Shown here one piece after another: positions 12,701 through 21,835 of a stretch of DNA of 64,000 bases (positions within the stretch are counted from its first letter, which is position 1; the number at the start of each line of letters is the position of its first letter). The notes under the pieces are model-generated. The model saw nothing but the letters and a program-made list of their open reading frames with translations. It was not told the origin of the DNA and did not search any database. Source of the stretch: Temnopleurus reevesii (lineage: Eukaryota; Echinodermata; Echinoidea; Temnopleuroida; Temnopleuridae); contig BQKZ01000494.1 of assembly GCA_036244855.1 (NCBI GenBank), positions 41,484 to 105,483 of the forward strand, read 5' to 3'. A program made the position numbers and the translations under genes.

Positions 12701-15700
12701 TCAAAGTGGGCATATGAAAAAAAAAATGCTATAAAAATCTTCCCTTTTACTTTCTCCATTCTCTTTTGCTTCATAAGACAGCACTTGCATCTATAAACAA
12801 AGAGAATAAATTTGTAACTCGATCATGCTGTGAAGCATTTTTTTTTATAAATAAAATAATTTCGTAAAGAATCTATTGCCTGTAATACACGAACAGATAT
12901 TAAATTGCATGAAATCTTTGTATTGCTGTTCAGGGAGACAGATGGATTAATGATGTTTGGGGCATCTATGTATTCATCATACAGTAATTGAATGTCCTCC
13001 AGTGCCCCCCCCCCCCCAATTCTTTAAAATTCATATGGCAATTCAAGAGGAAAGAATGACCTCGGAGGGAGTAGAAAGCCAAGGTACATCAAAATGTATC
13101 TGACATGTTCATCTACAATTTTACTTTGATTTTCAGGTTGGGCATATTTCATTGGATCAGTTGGTGGAGGGCAACCACACATTTCTATTGGGGGCCTGAT
13201 CATGAATATATAAATATAATACCTGCAGCTGGATTGAGCATGACTTTGGGTTGCTGTGATGCATTCTTGGCTGATTTGCCTGTTGGTCTCTCTTTCCTAT
13301 TAGCAGCTGCATCAGCTAATCTTTGATTGTAATCTTCCATCTGGTTAATCTCCTCTCTGATCATATACTACATAAAGAAAGGTCATGAAACACAATCAAT
13401 TCAGCCTCAAATTCAACATGGAAACATGTGATTAACAACTACATAAACCATACAGCTACTGTTGATTATCTTTTCTTTTATCAGTTGCATTAATCTTTGA
13501 TTGTAATCCTCCATCTGGTTAATCTCCTCTCTGATCATATACTACATAAATAATACCATGAGAAAAATACTGTTAAATCTGTTCATCATGAACAGTCTTC
13601 AATACTTCACACAAGCTTGTGATTAAAGGGGAACCCGCTCTTGGAATTATAATTGCTCTCATTGAATTAAGAAAAATCAAATGAATAAACTGTGAAAATT
13701 TGAGCGAATTGAACAATCTATTCAAAAGTTATGAAATTTCAAATTCTCAAGGATATGATATTCCTTGCTGCTGATGGGGATTCATTTAGCCTAAATCGAT
13801 TCTGCATTATTTTGTAAAGAATCACGTTGAACCCTTATTCTAAATTTCACATTGATCCAATTTTTACAGTTTTCTATACAGAGTGAATGGGAAGCTATTC
13901 GCAAGAACATCACAGATTTTGCAAAAGTTGCCGAATGCATGAATCCCAATCAGCATCTGGGATTGTGATATCTTGGAGAATTTGAAAATTCAGAACTCTT
14001 AAACGGATTGTCTGATTTGACTCATATTTCCAGTTTGTTCATCTAATTTTCTTCATTCAATGAGAACGAAATGATTCCAGGGGTTGGTTCACCTATTAGT
14101 ATATAACTAACATAATACTGTATAGGCCAAAAAAATTAGCACAAAGATATTTTAGCAATTTCAAACCAATTAGACACATTGGCATGTTGTTATCTTCATG
14201 TACATGTATTTGACAGTGTTTGTACACGAATGAATGTGCATCATACCGAATGGACATTTTTCAGAAGGCAAAGATCTTGAATTTCGCAAAAACTTCATCT
14301 TATACAGTAATTGCTTTATTCGTAAAGTATATACAGTTGAATCCTGAAATGTTAACTTTAATTCTTGGCAAGCAACTCAGTATAAAATGAAATTTTTCTT
14401 TGATGTGGGGTGAGAGAGAAAATAGACTCACCAACATTAGGTAAACTTTGGTAAGAATTCAAATTATGGTGCATGGTCACGCTGTACTTGCATAATATCT
14501 ACATTCAAATGTTACTCTCGCCATAAAACTATTTGATACAGTATATTCCTGATGTTTGAATCTGATACCTTAGGGAAGGGGATAAAGAAAACACTCACTT
14601 CTGCCAAATCAACTTGTGTAAGAGTTCCTCTGATAGTACATCGTCTCAGGGCAGCCGCATCATCAGCATTATCTCTATCGATCTTAACTCTTGCCATGCT
14701 GCTATTCTGTATCTTCCTGATGTTCGTACCCTGACGTCCTGCATTAGACATTAAAATTGTTAGGTTCAATAATATCTAACATTTCTAAGAGCATCAAGAA
14801 AACATTGAAAGAATGTACTACAATAGCCATTACAGAGTTACAGAGCAAGAACAGACATTGCAGAAGGGTCAGAGATAATATTGAGTGTAATAACCGATTA
14901 TGTATGTAGCAAAACATGTGCTTCTTTCATCAACCACTCATTCACAGAAATTATTGATTTTAGAAATTCAAATGCTTTCATAGTTGTGCAGAATGATAAT
15001 TGAGAGAATTCTGCATAACTTGCAAAACACCTTTTTTAACCAAGACATGCTATCACATTATTTGATTCTTGATAATGTTGCTTCCAGTTTCAATTGAGAA
15101 AGTATATAGCAGTAAGGTCTTAGGTGATTTATAAAGTCTAGAATTGAGGATCTCTTAAAGATGTAGTTCGGCAAGCACATACATTGTGAACAGCTCTGTC
15201 CTTATCATGATTGCAATAAATTAACATAGTGTTTGCCTCACCAATAATTCTTCCTATGACTTGTTGAGGTAGCATGAGAGTCTTGGTGATGATTTCAGGC
15301 TGGTCAGCCAAGAATTCCTGGATTAACCTCTCAGCCAGCAGGATGCTATCCCGGTTACCATGGATACGAAGGTGTCTATCAGCTGTGTCCTCTCGCTTCG
15401 TTTCATCTGAGAACTTGATTTGGGCTCCACTCTCTGACTGGATCTGGAGACATTAACATGAAATGTGAATGATGGTTTTGTATTTGAAATAATGAAGAAT
15501 ATAATGTTCACATGCATTTCAATAACGTTGATTGCAAACCTAGATATATTTCACAGACACATGGTTTAAATAGAGAGAAGGAGAGCAAACAAGCATTTTT
15601 CCTTCTTTTTTTTAAATTCATATATTTTCTTTCATTTTTTTTTATTATTATTATTTTTTTTTACTATCTATTTATTATTATTATTATCTTTATTTTATAG

Positions 15701-18281
15701 AATACCATTATTTTGAGGGAGAAATGAAAAAAAGCAGTAAAGATTAGTACAAATCAGCCAATTGCCATTACACACATTTTCTTTTTATTACATTAAAGTT
15801 AATGGCACTGTGAGTAGAAGGAACAAAATATTTAGACAAAGTAAACATCTTTTATTCAACTATCCACTATACTTGGATTCACACAAAAGAAATTTCCTAT
15901 CCACTTATTTTGCTGGAAAATGCCAATTAAATATCTAACCTATTAAGTGAATGAACAGGAAAGATACATTATTTTGTGTATACATGAATCTATTGTGAAT
16001 ATTCGTCCAATTCCTTTATCCCTCTGCTCACAGTATGAGAACATTATCCAATATAAAAAAAGTAATAACATAAAAGTCTCAAAAAGAAATTCCCACTAAT
16101 TGATACTAACCTTTTTGATATTGGTCCCATCTCTGCCAATTAGAGGACCAACCTTGTTGTGAGGAATACTCATCTCAATTGTCTGTCTCTGTACAGTGGC
16201 AACTTGCTTTGTGGGTTTTGGTCCCTCATCTAAAATACAACGATGAAAGAAATACACACATTAGGCGTTAGGCATGAATGTCATAGGAGTCAAATTAAAA
16301 GTGTAAATCTGAAGTATTGATCTTAATATATGGAAGAATTTTTACATAAATTTGTACTTCAACAGACTATAAATGGTTTATCTACAATAAATTTTCTGAT
16401 GTGACTCACTTACAGGGAATGGTGGATAAAACATTCTGCATCATTGGTCAATTATGCATTTGAATATTTTCATCAACCAATATCCTATGTTTAGAACTTT
16501 GTTTTCAATCATCAGAGGGCAAATATGAAAACAATACTCTAATTGAACGAGTATTTGAAATGCTCTAATAATGCTAAATAATTGACATAAAAATGGATGA
16601 ACAAGACACTCCATCTGTGATTTGTATTAAGGCTTTTATTATTTATCCTTGAATTCCTCTTATGGCCAAATATAATGTTCCATGAATATATGATTGGCCA
16701 TTTGTTCCCTAAAAAAGGCCTTGGAAAATGAGAGGATGATATGGCAATTAATTAATGGCATGACCAATATTACTGGAATGCAAACTATACAAAAATGGAG
16801 TCATATGTGTACCTCTTCTAACATAAAGGTAATCATGATTTGCAGATGAATTTGACCACAGGAACGGATATACTAAACCGAGTAAAATTGCAGAAAGATG
16901 CTCACTACTAGATTACCAAACACTTCTAGGACCCATCCTAAAGAATCCTAAAAACTTATACAAAACTGTGTACAGATAGTTAAAGGGGAATTACACCCAG
17001 ACAATAATATACGGTCAGTAAATGAAGAAAAATATGATGAACAAACTGTGAAAAATTGGGCAAAATCGGATAATCCGTTCAAAAGTTATGAATTTTCAAA
17101 GTTATCATTTCCACCTGTGCTGGGCATCCTTGAATTGGCAACGTATAGCAAATTAGCATAATCTGTGATGTCATACATGGAGAACTCCTCATTCACTTTG
17201 TATATAAATTTGCTGAAAATGGATCAATATCATATTTCAAATGAGGAACCAACACTGTTCTTTCTGGAATGCTTGCAGAATTGATGTGGCTATAATATAT
17301 TTAACCCCAAAAAACAAAATTTTGTCTACTTTTCTGGAAAAAGAGGAAAATTTGAAATTTTGTGTACAAAGTGAATGGAGAGTTCTCCATGTTGGCAGCC
17401 ATTTTGTGCCTATACGTTTGCCAATTTAAGGAGCCCATGAGGGGTGTAAATATAAACTTTGAAAATGCATAACTTTTGAATGGATTATCAGATTTTGCTC
17501 AAATTTTCACAGTTTGTTCATCTTATTTTTTTCATTTAATGATAGCAATTTAATGTCTAAGTGTAGTTCCCCTTTAAAAATGGATTTCCATCTGTTGAAA
17601 AAGAAGAGCCTGCCCCTACAGAATTCTCCTAATCACATAGCTCTCAGTATCTAAATTATTTTGCCTACTAATCTTTGAACATCGACTTCTGGTACATATC
17701 ACATCAAAATAGTAGCCTATAGGGATACTGTTTGTACATTTGTATATTTGTATATATTGTTATATTTGTTGTTTGCAAACAGGGCCTCATGGAAAACCAC
17801 CAAACTGGTGAAATGAGCCACCCTGTATAAATATCAGAAATAAATAAAAAATAAATAAATAAATAAAAAAAATATTTATACTAAGAACAGTTTTCAGTTA
17901 ATCCATTATCTTAGGTGGCAGGGATGGATATTTTCGCTAAAAAGGTCTTATCTTTTTTGACAGGGAAGACATTTGCTGACATCAGTCATCGGGACAATCA
18001 ATATTTGCTCACATATAAATTGGTAATAATATCAACACATCTGTTTATAATCAAATTGTAGACCAGAAATATACATTCTAAATACAAATTGCATGATATC
18101 CATAAACTGTAAAATCAGATAATATCATTTAATATCTGCTATAGAGAATACAGTCAGATTAAACCACGGCATGACACTTACCATCATCTCTTTTCTTGAA
18201 GAGAAGATAGATTAAAACCATGGAGGCAGGTAAAGCAATGGCTAGAGCCACTTTCTGCCTGGTTGACAATTCTGACATCAT
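6905..18281 (-). CDS. TDRKH: Tudor and KH domain-containing protein (TDRKH/Papi), 10 coding exons
   Basis: Ten exons with GT-AG borders join on the minus strand to 1467 nt, divisible by three, giving 488 residues. Exons: 18281-18182, 16229-16111, 15443-15242, 14738-14599, 13367-13223, 12442-12249, 11730-11555, 9920-9856, 9222-9068, 7075-6905. Residues about 11-27 form a hydrophobic anchor followed by KKRDD. KH1 (about 47-118) has GRDG at 65-68 and KH2 (about 122-198) has GRQG at 141-144. An extended Tudor domain spans about 255-450, with the core signature YFVDYGD at 340-346. The family sits on the mitochondrial outer membrane, binds symmetrically dimethylated arginines of PIWI proteins through Tudor, and helps piRNA 3-prime-end trimming. 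That role is family knowledge; the domain order here matches it exactly. Vertebrate relatives are about 560 residues, so this one is compact, mainly in the KH-Tudor linker and the acidic tail. Identity is very secure; the untranslated ends are not resolved. Confidence 0.96.
7494..8855. mobile_element. 1.36-kb foldback transposon in TDRKH last intron
   Basis: Ends CACTGGTCAACA and TGTTGACCAGTG, both flanked by TAA, which fits the 3-bp target of PIF/Harbinger-type elements. Pairing continues inward: CACATGTTGTTTTTTATG with its complement near 8700, and GACCAGCCAAAATA (about 7870) with TATTTTGGCTGGTC (about 8475). Nearly the whole element is one imperfect hairpin centred near 8175. It has no open reading frame of note. 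Confidence 0.85.
9068..9222 (-). CDS. TDRKH: TDRKH exon 9, C-terminal half of extended Tudor
   Basis: Codes GDEWSEEAIEYFEQLTHVAK and on to IDLYDTNGNS, the second half of the extended Tudor fold. Two tandem acceptors (CAGCAG) precede it; using the first gives Ser-Gly-Asp-Glu, the second gives Cys-Asp-Glu, both in frame. Donor GTAAGT follows 9068. Ends in phase 0. Confidence 0.94.
9516..9800. repeat. ATC/CAT microsatellite in TDRKH intron 8
   Basis: Interrupted CAT/ATC triplets, densest at 9660-9730 and 9775-9790. On the TDRKH strand it reads GAT/ATG repeats, starting about 60 bases after the exon 8 donor. The long Asp-rich and Ile-rich frames here are only translations of the triplet. Confidence 0.95.
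9856..9920 (-). CDS. TDRKH: TDRKH exon 8
   Basis: A 65-nt exon coding RDDFLSLPFQAVEFSLANAV, the conserved strand after the Tudor core. Acceptor ttcag precedes 9920 and donor GTAAGT follows 9856. Ends in phase 1. Too short to stand out as an open reading frame. Confidence 0.95.
10642..10866. mobile_element. Foldback MITE flanked by CTATG
   Basis: Ends GGTGACTTCAAGTACGGTGT and ACACCATACTTGAAGTCACC are inverted repeats, and CTATG directly flanks both sides (10637-10641, 10867-10871). The arms contain GGTGTTGGTGTT-like and AACACCAACACC repeats. It lies in TDRKH intron 7. The 5-bp duplication does not fit the TA, TAA or TTAA classes nearby. Confidence 0.75.
11122..11255. mobile_element. 134-bp palindrome, foldback MITE
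   Basis: AAGATAAGAAAGACTTTACG at the left pairs with CGTAAAGTCTTTCTTATCTT at the right. A second pairing block (GACTTTAAGTTTGACTGGTA with TACCAGTCGAACATAAAGTC) follows inward. It sits in TDRKH intron 7. No target duplication is clear. Confidence 0.7.
11555..11730 (-). CDS. TDRKH: TDRKH exon 7, Tudor core
   Basis: Codes KGEIVAAPFSHDQMWYRTRI and then DLYFVDYGDSE, the aromatic-rich Tudor barrel that binds methylated arginine. Acceptor gcag precedes 11730; donor GTATGTG follows 11555. Ends in phase 2. Confidence 0.97.
12066..12236. repeat. Tandem duplication in TDRKH intron 6
   Basis: 12066-12131 and 12174-12236 are diverged copies sharing ATAAATGAGAA, ATAATATT and AAAAATGTAATTTTGT, about 108 bases apart. 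The second copy abuts the exon 6 donor. Confidence 0.6.
12249..12442 (-). CDS. TDRKH: TDRKH exon 6, N-terminal half of extended Tudor
   Basis: Codes residues 236-300, including FTVYVSAVEHPGHFWLQIV, the conserved segment that opens the extended Tudor domain in this family. Acceptor acag precedes 12442 and donor GTACTG follows 12249. Phase 0 at the end. Confidence 0.95.
12467..12634. mobile_element. TA-type MITE family A, copy 2 (diverged, in TDRKH intron 5)
   Basis: Starts GGGGGTGTTGCTATAAAG and shares internal AAACAATGATTTTGATTGG and GATCAATTGCAACTT with the copy at 18522. The right end is decayed (GCAACGCCTGCTTA). Its left end is only about 25 bases from exon 6. Confidence 0.7.
13223..13367 (-). 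CDS. TDRKH: TDRKH exon 5, end of KH2 and linker
   Basis: Codes YMIREEINQMEDYNQRLAD and a basic, low-complexity linker ending NPAA. Acceptor tgtag precedes 13367; donor GTATTA follows 13223. It ends in phase 1. A 59-nt near-identical copy of its 5-prime part lies upstream in the intron. Confidence 0.92.
13492..13550 (-). pseudogene. Partial duplicate of TDRKH exon 5 with its acceptor
   Basis: These 59 bases match 13318-13376 with a single difference, including the acceptor tgtag. Read in frame they give YMIREEINQMEDYNQRL, then diverge into MQLIKEKIINSSCM without a good donor or a family-like sequence. The offset is 174 bases. It is most simply a broken tandem duplication of the exon start. 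A cryptic alternative exon is possible, since the acceptor is intact and the upstream exon ends in phase 0. Confidence 0.8.
13627..14094. mobile_element. TTAA-type foldback MITE family B, copy 1
   Basis: TTAA precedes AGGGGAACCCGCTC, and the right arm ends GGTTCACCT before ATTA. Arms pair through TTGGAAT/ATTCCA and CTCATTGAAT/ATTCAATGAG. It shares arm motifs (TTCAAAAGTTATGAA, CAGTTTGTTCATCT) with 16984-17573. TTAA targeting suggests a piggyBac-type source. TDRKH intron 4. Confidence 0.75.
14599..14738 (-). CDS. TDRKH: TDRKH exon 4, KH2 core
   Basis: Completes the second GXXG loop (GRQG) and codes TNIRKIQNSSMARVKIDRD, ending in LTQVDLAE. Acceptor gcag precedes 14738 and donor GTGAGTG follows 14599. 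It ends in phase 0, so it could join directly to exon 5 or to the partial exon-5 copy at 13492-13550. Confidence 0.95.
15242..15443 (-). CDS. TDRKH: TDRKH exon 3, end of KH1 and start of KH2
   Basis: Codes IQSESGAQIKFSDETK, which completes KH1, and then enters KH2 at LPQQVIGRIIG. Acceptor ccag precedes 15443; donor GTGAGG follows 15242. It ends in phase 1, splitting the first Gly of the second GXXG loop. Confidence 0.95.
15805..16036. mobile_element. Foldback family C, copy 1
   Basis: Left end CACTGTGAGTAGAAGGAACAAA pairs with right end CTTTATCCCTCTGCTCACAGTA. Internal CACAAAAGAAATTTCC and TGAATGAACAGGAAAG recur in the copies at 48035-48412 and 55100-55355. It lies in TDRKH intron 2, ending about 75 bases from exon 2. 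Confidence 0.6.
16111..16229 (-). CDS. TDRKH: TDRKH exon 2, first half of KH1
   Basis: Codes residues 34-73 and contains the KH loop GRDG in the context VGPLIGRDGTNIKK. Acceptor tttag precedes 16229 and donor GTTAGT follows 16111. It ends in phase 0. Confidence 0.95.
16984..17573. mobile_element. TTAA-flanked foldback MITE family B, copy 2
   Basis: Starts AGGGGAATTACACCCAGACA and ends TGTCTAAGTGTAGTTCCCCT, with TTAA on both sides (16980-16983, 17574-17577). Inner arms pair through CACTTTGTATA-like and GTACAAAGTG, and GAGAACTCC / GGAGAGTTCTCC. A 590-bp hairpin in TDRKH intron 1. No transposase frame. Confidence 0.82.
17735..17878 (+). mobile_element. LINE 3-prime tail fragment
   Basis: Ends with GAGCCACCCTGTATAAATA followed by a run of AATAAATAAA units, a typical CR1/L2-like LINE terminus. 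Only the 3-prime end is here, in TDRKH intron 1. An AAATAAATAAATAAATAAT tail at 24077-24115 on the other strand suggests a related insertion. Confidence 0.55.
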
Positions 18282-18312
18282 TCTGGATCACTATTATCTT
18301 TTTTTCTTGTAC
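18182..18312 (-). CDS. TDRKH: TDRKH exon with start codon and membrane anchor
   Basis: The acceptor (gcag) precedes 18312 and the donor GTAAGTG follows 18182. Two tandem in-frame ATGs at 18281 and 18278 begin MMSELSTRQKVALAIALPAS, followed by a hydrophobic run and KKRDD. Positions 18312-18282 are 5-prime untranslated, so at least one further upstream exon must exist. The exon ends in phase 1, splitting an Asp codon with exon 2. The hydrophobic N-terminus is the expected mitochondrial tail-in anchor of this family. Confidence 0.93.
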
Positions 18313-18521
18313 CTGCGAAAAGAAAATGTTAAATTAGAATTTCAAATCTAGAAACAGCTAAAAAAAAAAGAATAAATCAAGAGAAAAAAAAGTATATATA
18401 TATGGCTTTTGACAGTTGTATGACAGTATGAAGAGAATTCCAAAAATAATTTGTCTTGACATAGACTAGGGCCTAACAATTAGTCCTAATAATTTACTAA
18501 CGTTAGTTTGGCACTAGACTA

Positions 18522-18699
18522 AGGGGGTGTTGCTCAAAATCAACTGCAAATCAACTGCAACTTGGCAAATTGTAACACGCATTGTCATTCGCGCGTGGTG
18601 TGCGCATTTAAGAGGACGCGCGTGAAACAATGATTTTGATTGGCGCGTACGGATCAACTGCAACTTAGGATCAATTGCAACCTTTGAGCAACACCCCCT
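18522..18699. mobile_element. TA-flanked MITE family A, copy 3
   Basis: Perfect ends AGGGGGTGTTGCTCAAA and TTTGAGCAACACCCCCT, flanked by TA on each side. The centre has CpG-rich GCGCGTGGTGTGCGC. It lies upstream of the TDRKH start-codon exon. The assembly duplication breaks inside its right end. Confidence 0.85.
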
Positions 18700-19429
18700 T
18701 AGTTACCTTAAAACTAAGTTTTAAGGAGATACGAGTCGGATGACAGATAGACCTGGAAACTCGACTGCAGATCCATGCATTTTTCCAGTACATCTGGTAA
18801 TAAGGTAATAAGGTAATAAGTTGGACATTACTTTAGTTTTACTTTTAGTTTTAGACTTGACTTTTTAATCTTGGCGTTTTTCATTGACCCAAGTCACATG
18901 TTGCATTAGGATTATGGACATGTCAAATTTAGCAGCCACTTATTCTGCAATCACTCTTATCTTTATTCTCACTCTTTCCCATTTCAATATATTGCATTGT
19001 ATTTTGTAGCCTCCGACTTGTCCGAGGCCGAGACGTACAACCTACAACTCCAAAGCTGCCAACGGAACCGACCCTACATCCTACCCGGCAGTTCCGGCCG
19101 AAACAACAATCCTGTTCCGCTATCACAACACCTGTCGTGCTGCTCACATTGTTACACAACCGATACAAGGTTTCAAGGCCATTCATATAAATAATACTAT
19201 AGAAAAACATTACATCAATAACTCAAGTAATTAGCTCGCATTTACAGAAACTAAACAAGTGGTTTTAAAAGGGAAGATCATTTACCCTAATTTTACTGAG
19301 CTGGGTTGACCTCTCGGCTCTTCTCTCGTTGTTGCAGCATGAGACTGAAAGCTCACAGTTGATAGAGGGCGCCCAAATCAGAGAGTGCCAGAAAGTTTCA
19401 CCAAAACCCCCCCCCCCCCCCCCCCCCCA
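18697..19429. repeat. First copy of a 733-bp block duplicated around an N gap
   Basis: This block recurs at 19790-20522 with a constant offset of 1093 bases and no difference that I can see. It runs into a poly-C tract and then a 360-base N gap (19430-19789). Identity without divergence, a homopolymer at the break and an adjoining gap point to an assembly false duplication (unmerged haplotype or contig end) rather than biology. Confidence 0.9.
18929..19345 (-). promoter_or_regulatory. Probable TDRKH promoter / 5-prime untranslated exon region
   Basis: The exon at 18312 starts with an acceptor, so a noncoding exon lies upstream. This block is the first GC-richer, CpG-containing stretch on that side. 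Two minus-strand donors are plausible: GTAAATG at about 19286, after an exon running down from the poly-C side, and GTGAGA at about 18975. Neither is proven. The same sequence is repeated at 20022-20438 because of the duplicated block. No TATA box is evident. Confidence 0.3.
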
Positions 19430-19789
19430 NNNNNNNNNNNNNNNNNNNNNNNNNNNNNNNNNNNNNNNNNNNNNNNNNNNNNNNNNNNNNNNNNNNNNNN
19501 NNNNNNNNNNNNNNNNNNNNNNNNNNNNNNNNNNNNNNNNNNNNNNNNNNNNNNNNNNNNNNNNNNNNNNNNNNNNNNNNNNNNNNNNNNNNNNNNNNNN
19601 NNNNNNNNNNNNNNNNNNNNNNNNNNNNNNNNNNNNNNNNNNNNNNNNNNNNNNNNNNNNNNNNNNNNNNNNNNNNNNNNNNNNNNNNNNNNNNNNNNNN
19701 NNNNNNNNNNNNNNNNNNNNNNNNNNNNNNNNNNNNNNNNNNNNNNNNNNNNNNNNNNNNNNNNNNNNNNNNNNNNNNNNNNNNNNNNN
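19430..19789. other. Assembly gap, 360 N
   Basis: Unsequenced bases between the two identical blocks and beside a poly-C run. Any open frame drawn across it has no meaning. Confidence 0.99.
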
Positions 19790-20522
19790 CCTTAGTTACC
19801 TTAAAACTAAGTTTTAAGGAGATACGAGTCGGATGACAGATAGACCTGGAAACTCGACTGCAGATCCATGCATTTTTCCAGTACATCTGGTAATAAGGTA
19901 ATAAGGTAATAAGTTGGACATTACTTTAGTTTTACTTTTAGTTTTAGACTTGACTTTTTAATCTTGGCGTTTTTCATTGACCCAAGTCACATGTTGCATT
20001 AGGATTATGGACATGTCAAATTTAGCAGCCACTTATTCTGCAATCACTCTTATCTTTATTCTCACTCTTTCCCATTTCAATATATTGCATTGTATTTTGT
20101 AGCCTCCGACTTGTCCGAGGCCGAGACGTACAACCTACAACTCCAAAGCTGCCAACGGAACCGACCCTACATCCTACCCGGCAGTTCCGGCCGAAACAAC
20201 AATCCTGTTCCGCTATCACAACACCTGTCGTGCTGCTCACATTGTTACACAACCGATACAAGGTTTCAAGGCCATTCATATAAATAATACTATAGAAAAA
20301 CATTACATCAATAACTCAAGTAATTAGCTCGCATTTACAGAAACTAAACAAGTGGTTTTAAAAGGGAAGATCATTTACCCTAATTTTACTGAGCTGGGTT
20401 GACCTCTCGGCTCTTCTCTCGTTGTTGCAGCATGAGACTGAAAGCTCACAGTTGATAGAGGGCGCCCAAATCAGAGAGTGCCAGAAAGTTTCACCAAAAC
20501 CCCCCCCCCCCCCCCCCCCCCA
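19790..20522. repeat. Second copy of the 733-bp block
   Basis: Matches 18697-19429 base for base as far as I can follow, starting inside the right inverted repeat of the MITE at 18522-18699 and ending in the same poly-C run. The real locus probably has one copy, with the sequence after 20522 continuing directly upstream of TDRKH. Confidence 0.9.
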
Positions 20523-20623
20523 CAGAACTATAAAGCTCGGGCCTATACTCAAACTAAAGTCTAAAATCTTTGCATTAAAAAAAAAAACCGAATAGACCCT
20601 TAAAATATCATCTTATAATAATT

Positions 20624-20624
<1 letters not shown>

Positions 20625-20655
<31 letters not shown>

Positions 20656-20672
20656 TATGATGATGATGATGT
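20625..20672. repeat. ATG triplet microsatellite
   Basis: GATGAT repeats with one interruption, followed by AAT/AAC-rich sequence. Confidence 0.9.
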
Positions 20673-21760
20673 TAATAATAATATTGATAATAATTTTCAT
20701 TAACATATTTTTATTGAAGGGGGTAAAGAACAAAGCGACTAATTAATCAATCTATTTCAGAAAATATAAAAAAAAACAAATAATTTGTTGAAAAGATATT
20801 TAGACAAGGTGATCGAAACAAAATAAAATGAAAAAGCTTTCACGCCACATTCCACTAAAGAACTAACAAGCAAGCAAGCAAACAAAGGAAAATTAAGAAA
20901 ATAAATGAACAATATCAATCAATTGGGGGGGGGAGGGGTCACTTATCTCTGGCGGCTTGACGCGCAAAGAAATGGGGAGTACCATTTACACCCCTTAATT
21001 GACTGCCATATAGGGAGGGAGTAATTTTAAAATTACGATGATAAATTAATAGCGATTAAGTGGTTGACTGCCTGCGGTGAACGTGGTTGTCTGCAATGTT
21101 TGTTTCCGCATCATCCCCCGCAAACGTGCCTGAACATTTTGATTTGGATTCCTAAGCTTCCACGGTAGGCATTGCTCCATTTCCTCCTCAAACTATTATA
21201 TTCTGACACCCATGGATGACAGAACAGTTAGCATTTCAAGGAATGTTTGTTTGAATATAAATTCAATTGACGTTGATTCAGAAAAAGGAGCAGAATAATG
21301 AAAGACATACTGGAAAGATCAAAGAAAGTAGAGGCGTAATACAACCTTTTCTACTGCTTTACAGTTATTGGGCACCATAATCTGGCTTCGAGATATTTTA
21401 AATATTGTAGGGGTGGGGTGGGGGATGGGCTCAGTCACTGGTTTTCCATTGCTCCATATGCTTATTCTTTTTTGGGGAGGGGTGGGGCTCAATGAGGTCC
21501 AATTTTTCTGAACCGGGCTGCGCCTCAAACCTCCCCTCCCTAGTATCCAAACCTATGGCATATTCTCTGCAACTCTGCATAAAAATATAGTGAAGCATCA
21601 TACAGTGAAACAGCGGTTTAATAAAGATAGGTAAAAAGAAGAGATTGAAAAAATATTTAGCTTATAATCATGTAAGTATATGCGTGTGTGTATGTGTGTG
21701 TGGGTGTGTGTTTGAGTGAGTGTGTGCACAGCTGAGTGCCTGTGTACATGCATGAGAATA

Positions 21761-21835
21761 TGATAATAATAATACACAACATTTTTATAGCGCTTAATTA
21801 AAAAAAAAAAAGGTTCAAAGCGCTTTACAATATAA
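21761..21835 (-). mobile_element. SINE/LINE tail fragment
   Basis: On the minus strand this reads AAAGCGCTTTGAACC, an A/T stretch, then AAGCGCTATAAAAATGTTG and TGTATTATTATTAT, matching the tail of the SINE at 36168-36370. Only the tail is present. Confidence 0.6.

Noticed and set aside
13105..13326. Plus-strand frame over TDRKH exon 5
   Set aside because: Antisense shadow of the exon; the minus-strand exon fits the family and splices in phase.
18929..19210. Minus-strand 93-codon frame (repeated at 20022-20303)
   Set aside because: It lies in the duplicated block, has no recognisable domain, and more likely reflects a CpG-rich promoter or leader. It appears twice only because of the assembly.
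19329..19886. Frames of about 160 codons across 19430-19789
   Set aside because: Most of each is unsequenced N; the rest is poly-C.
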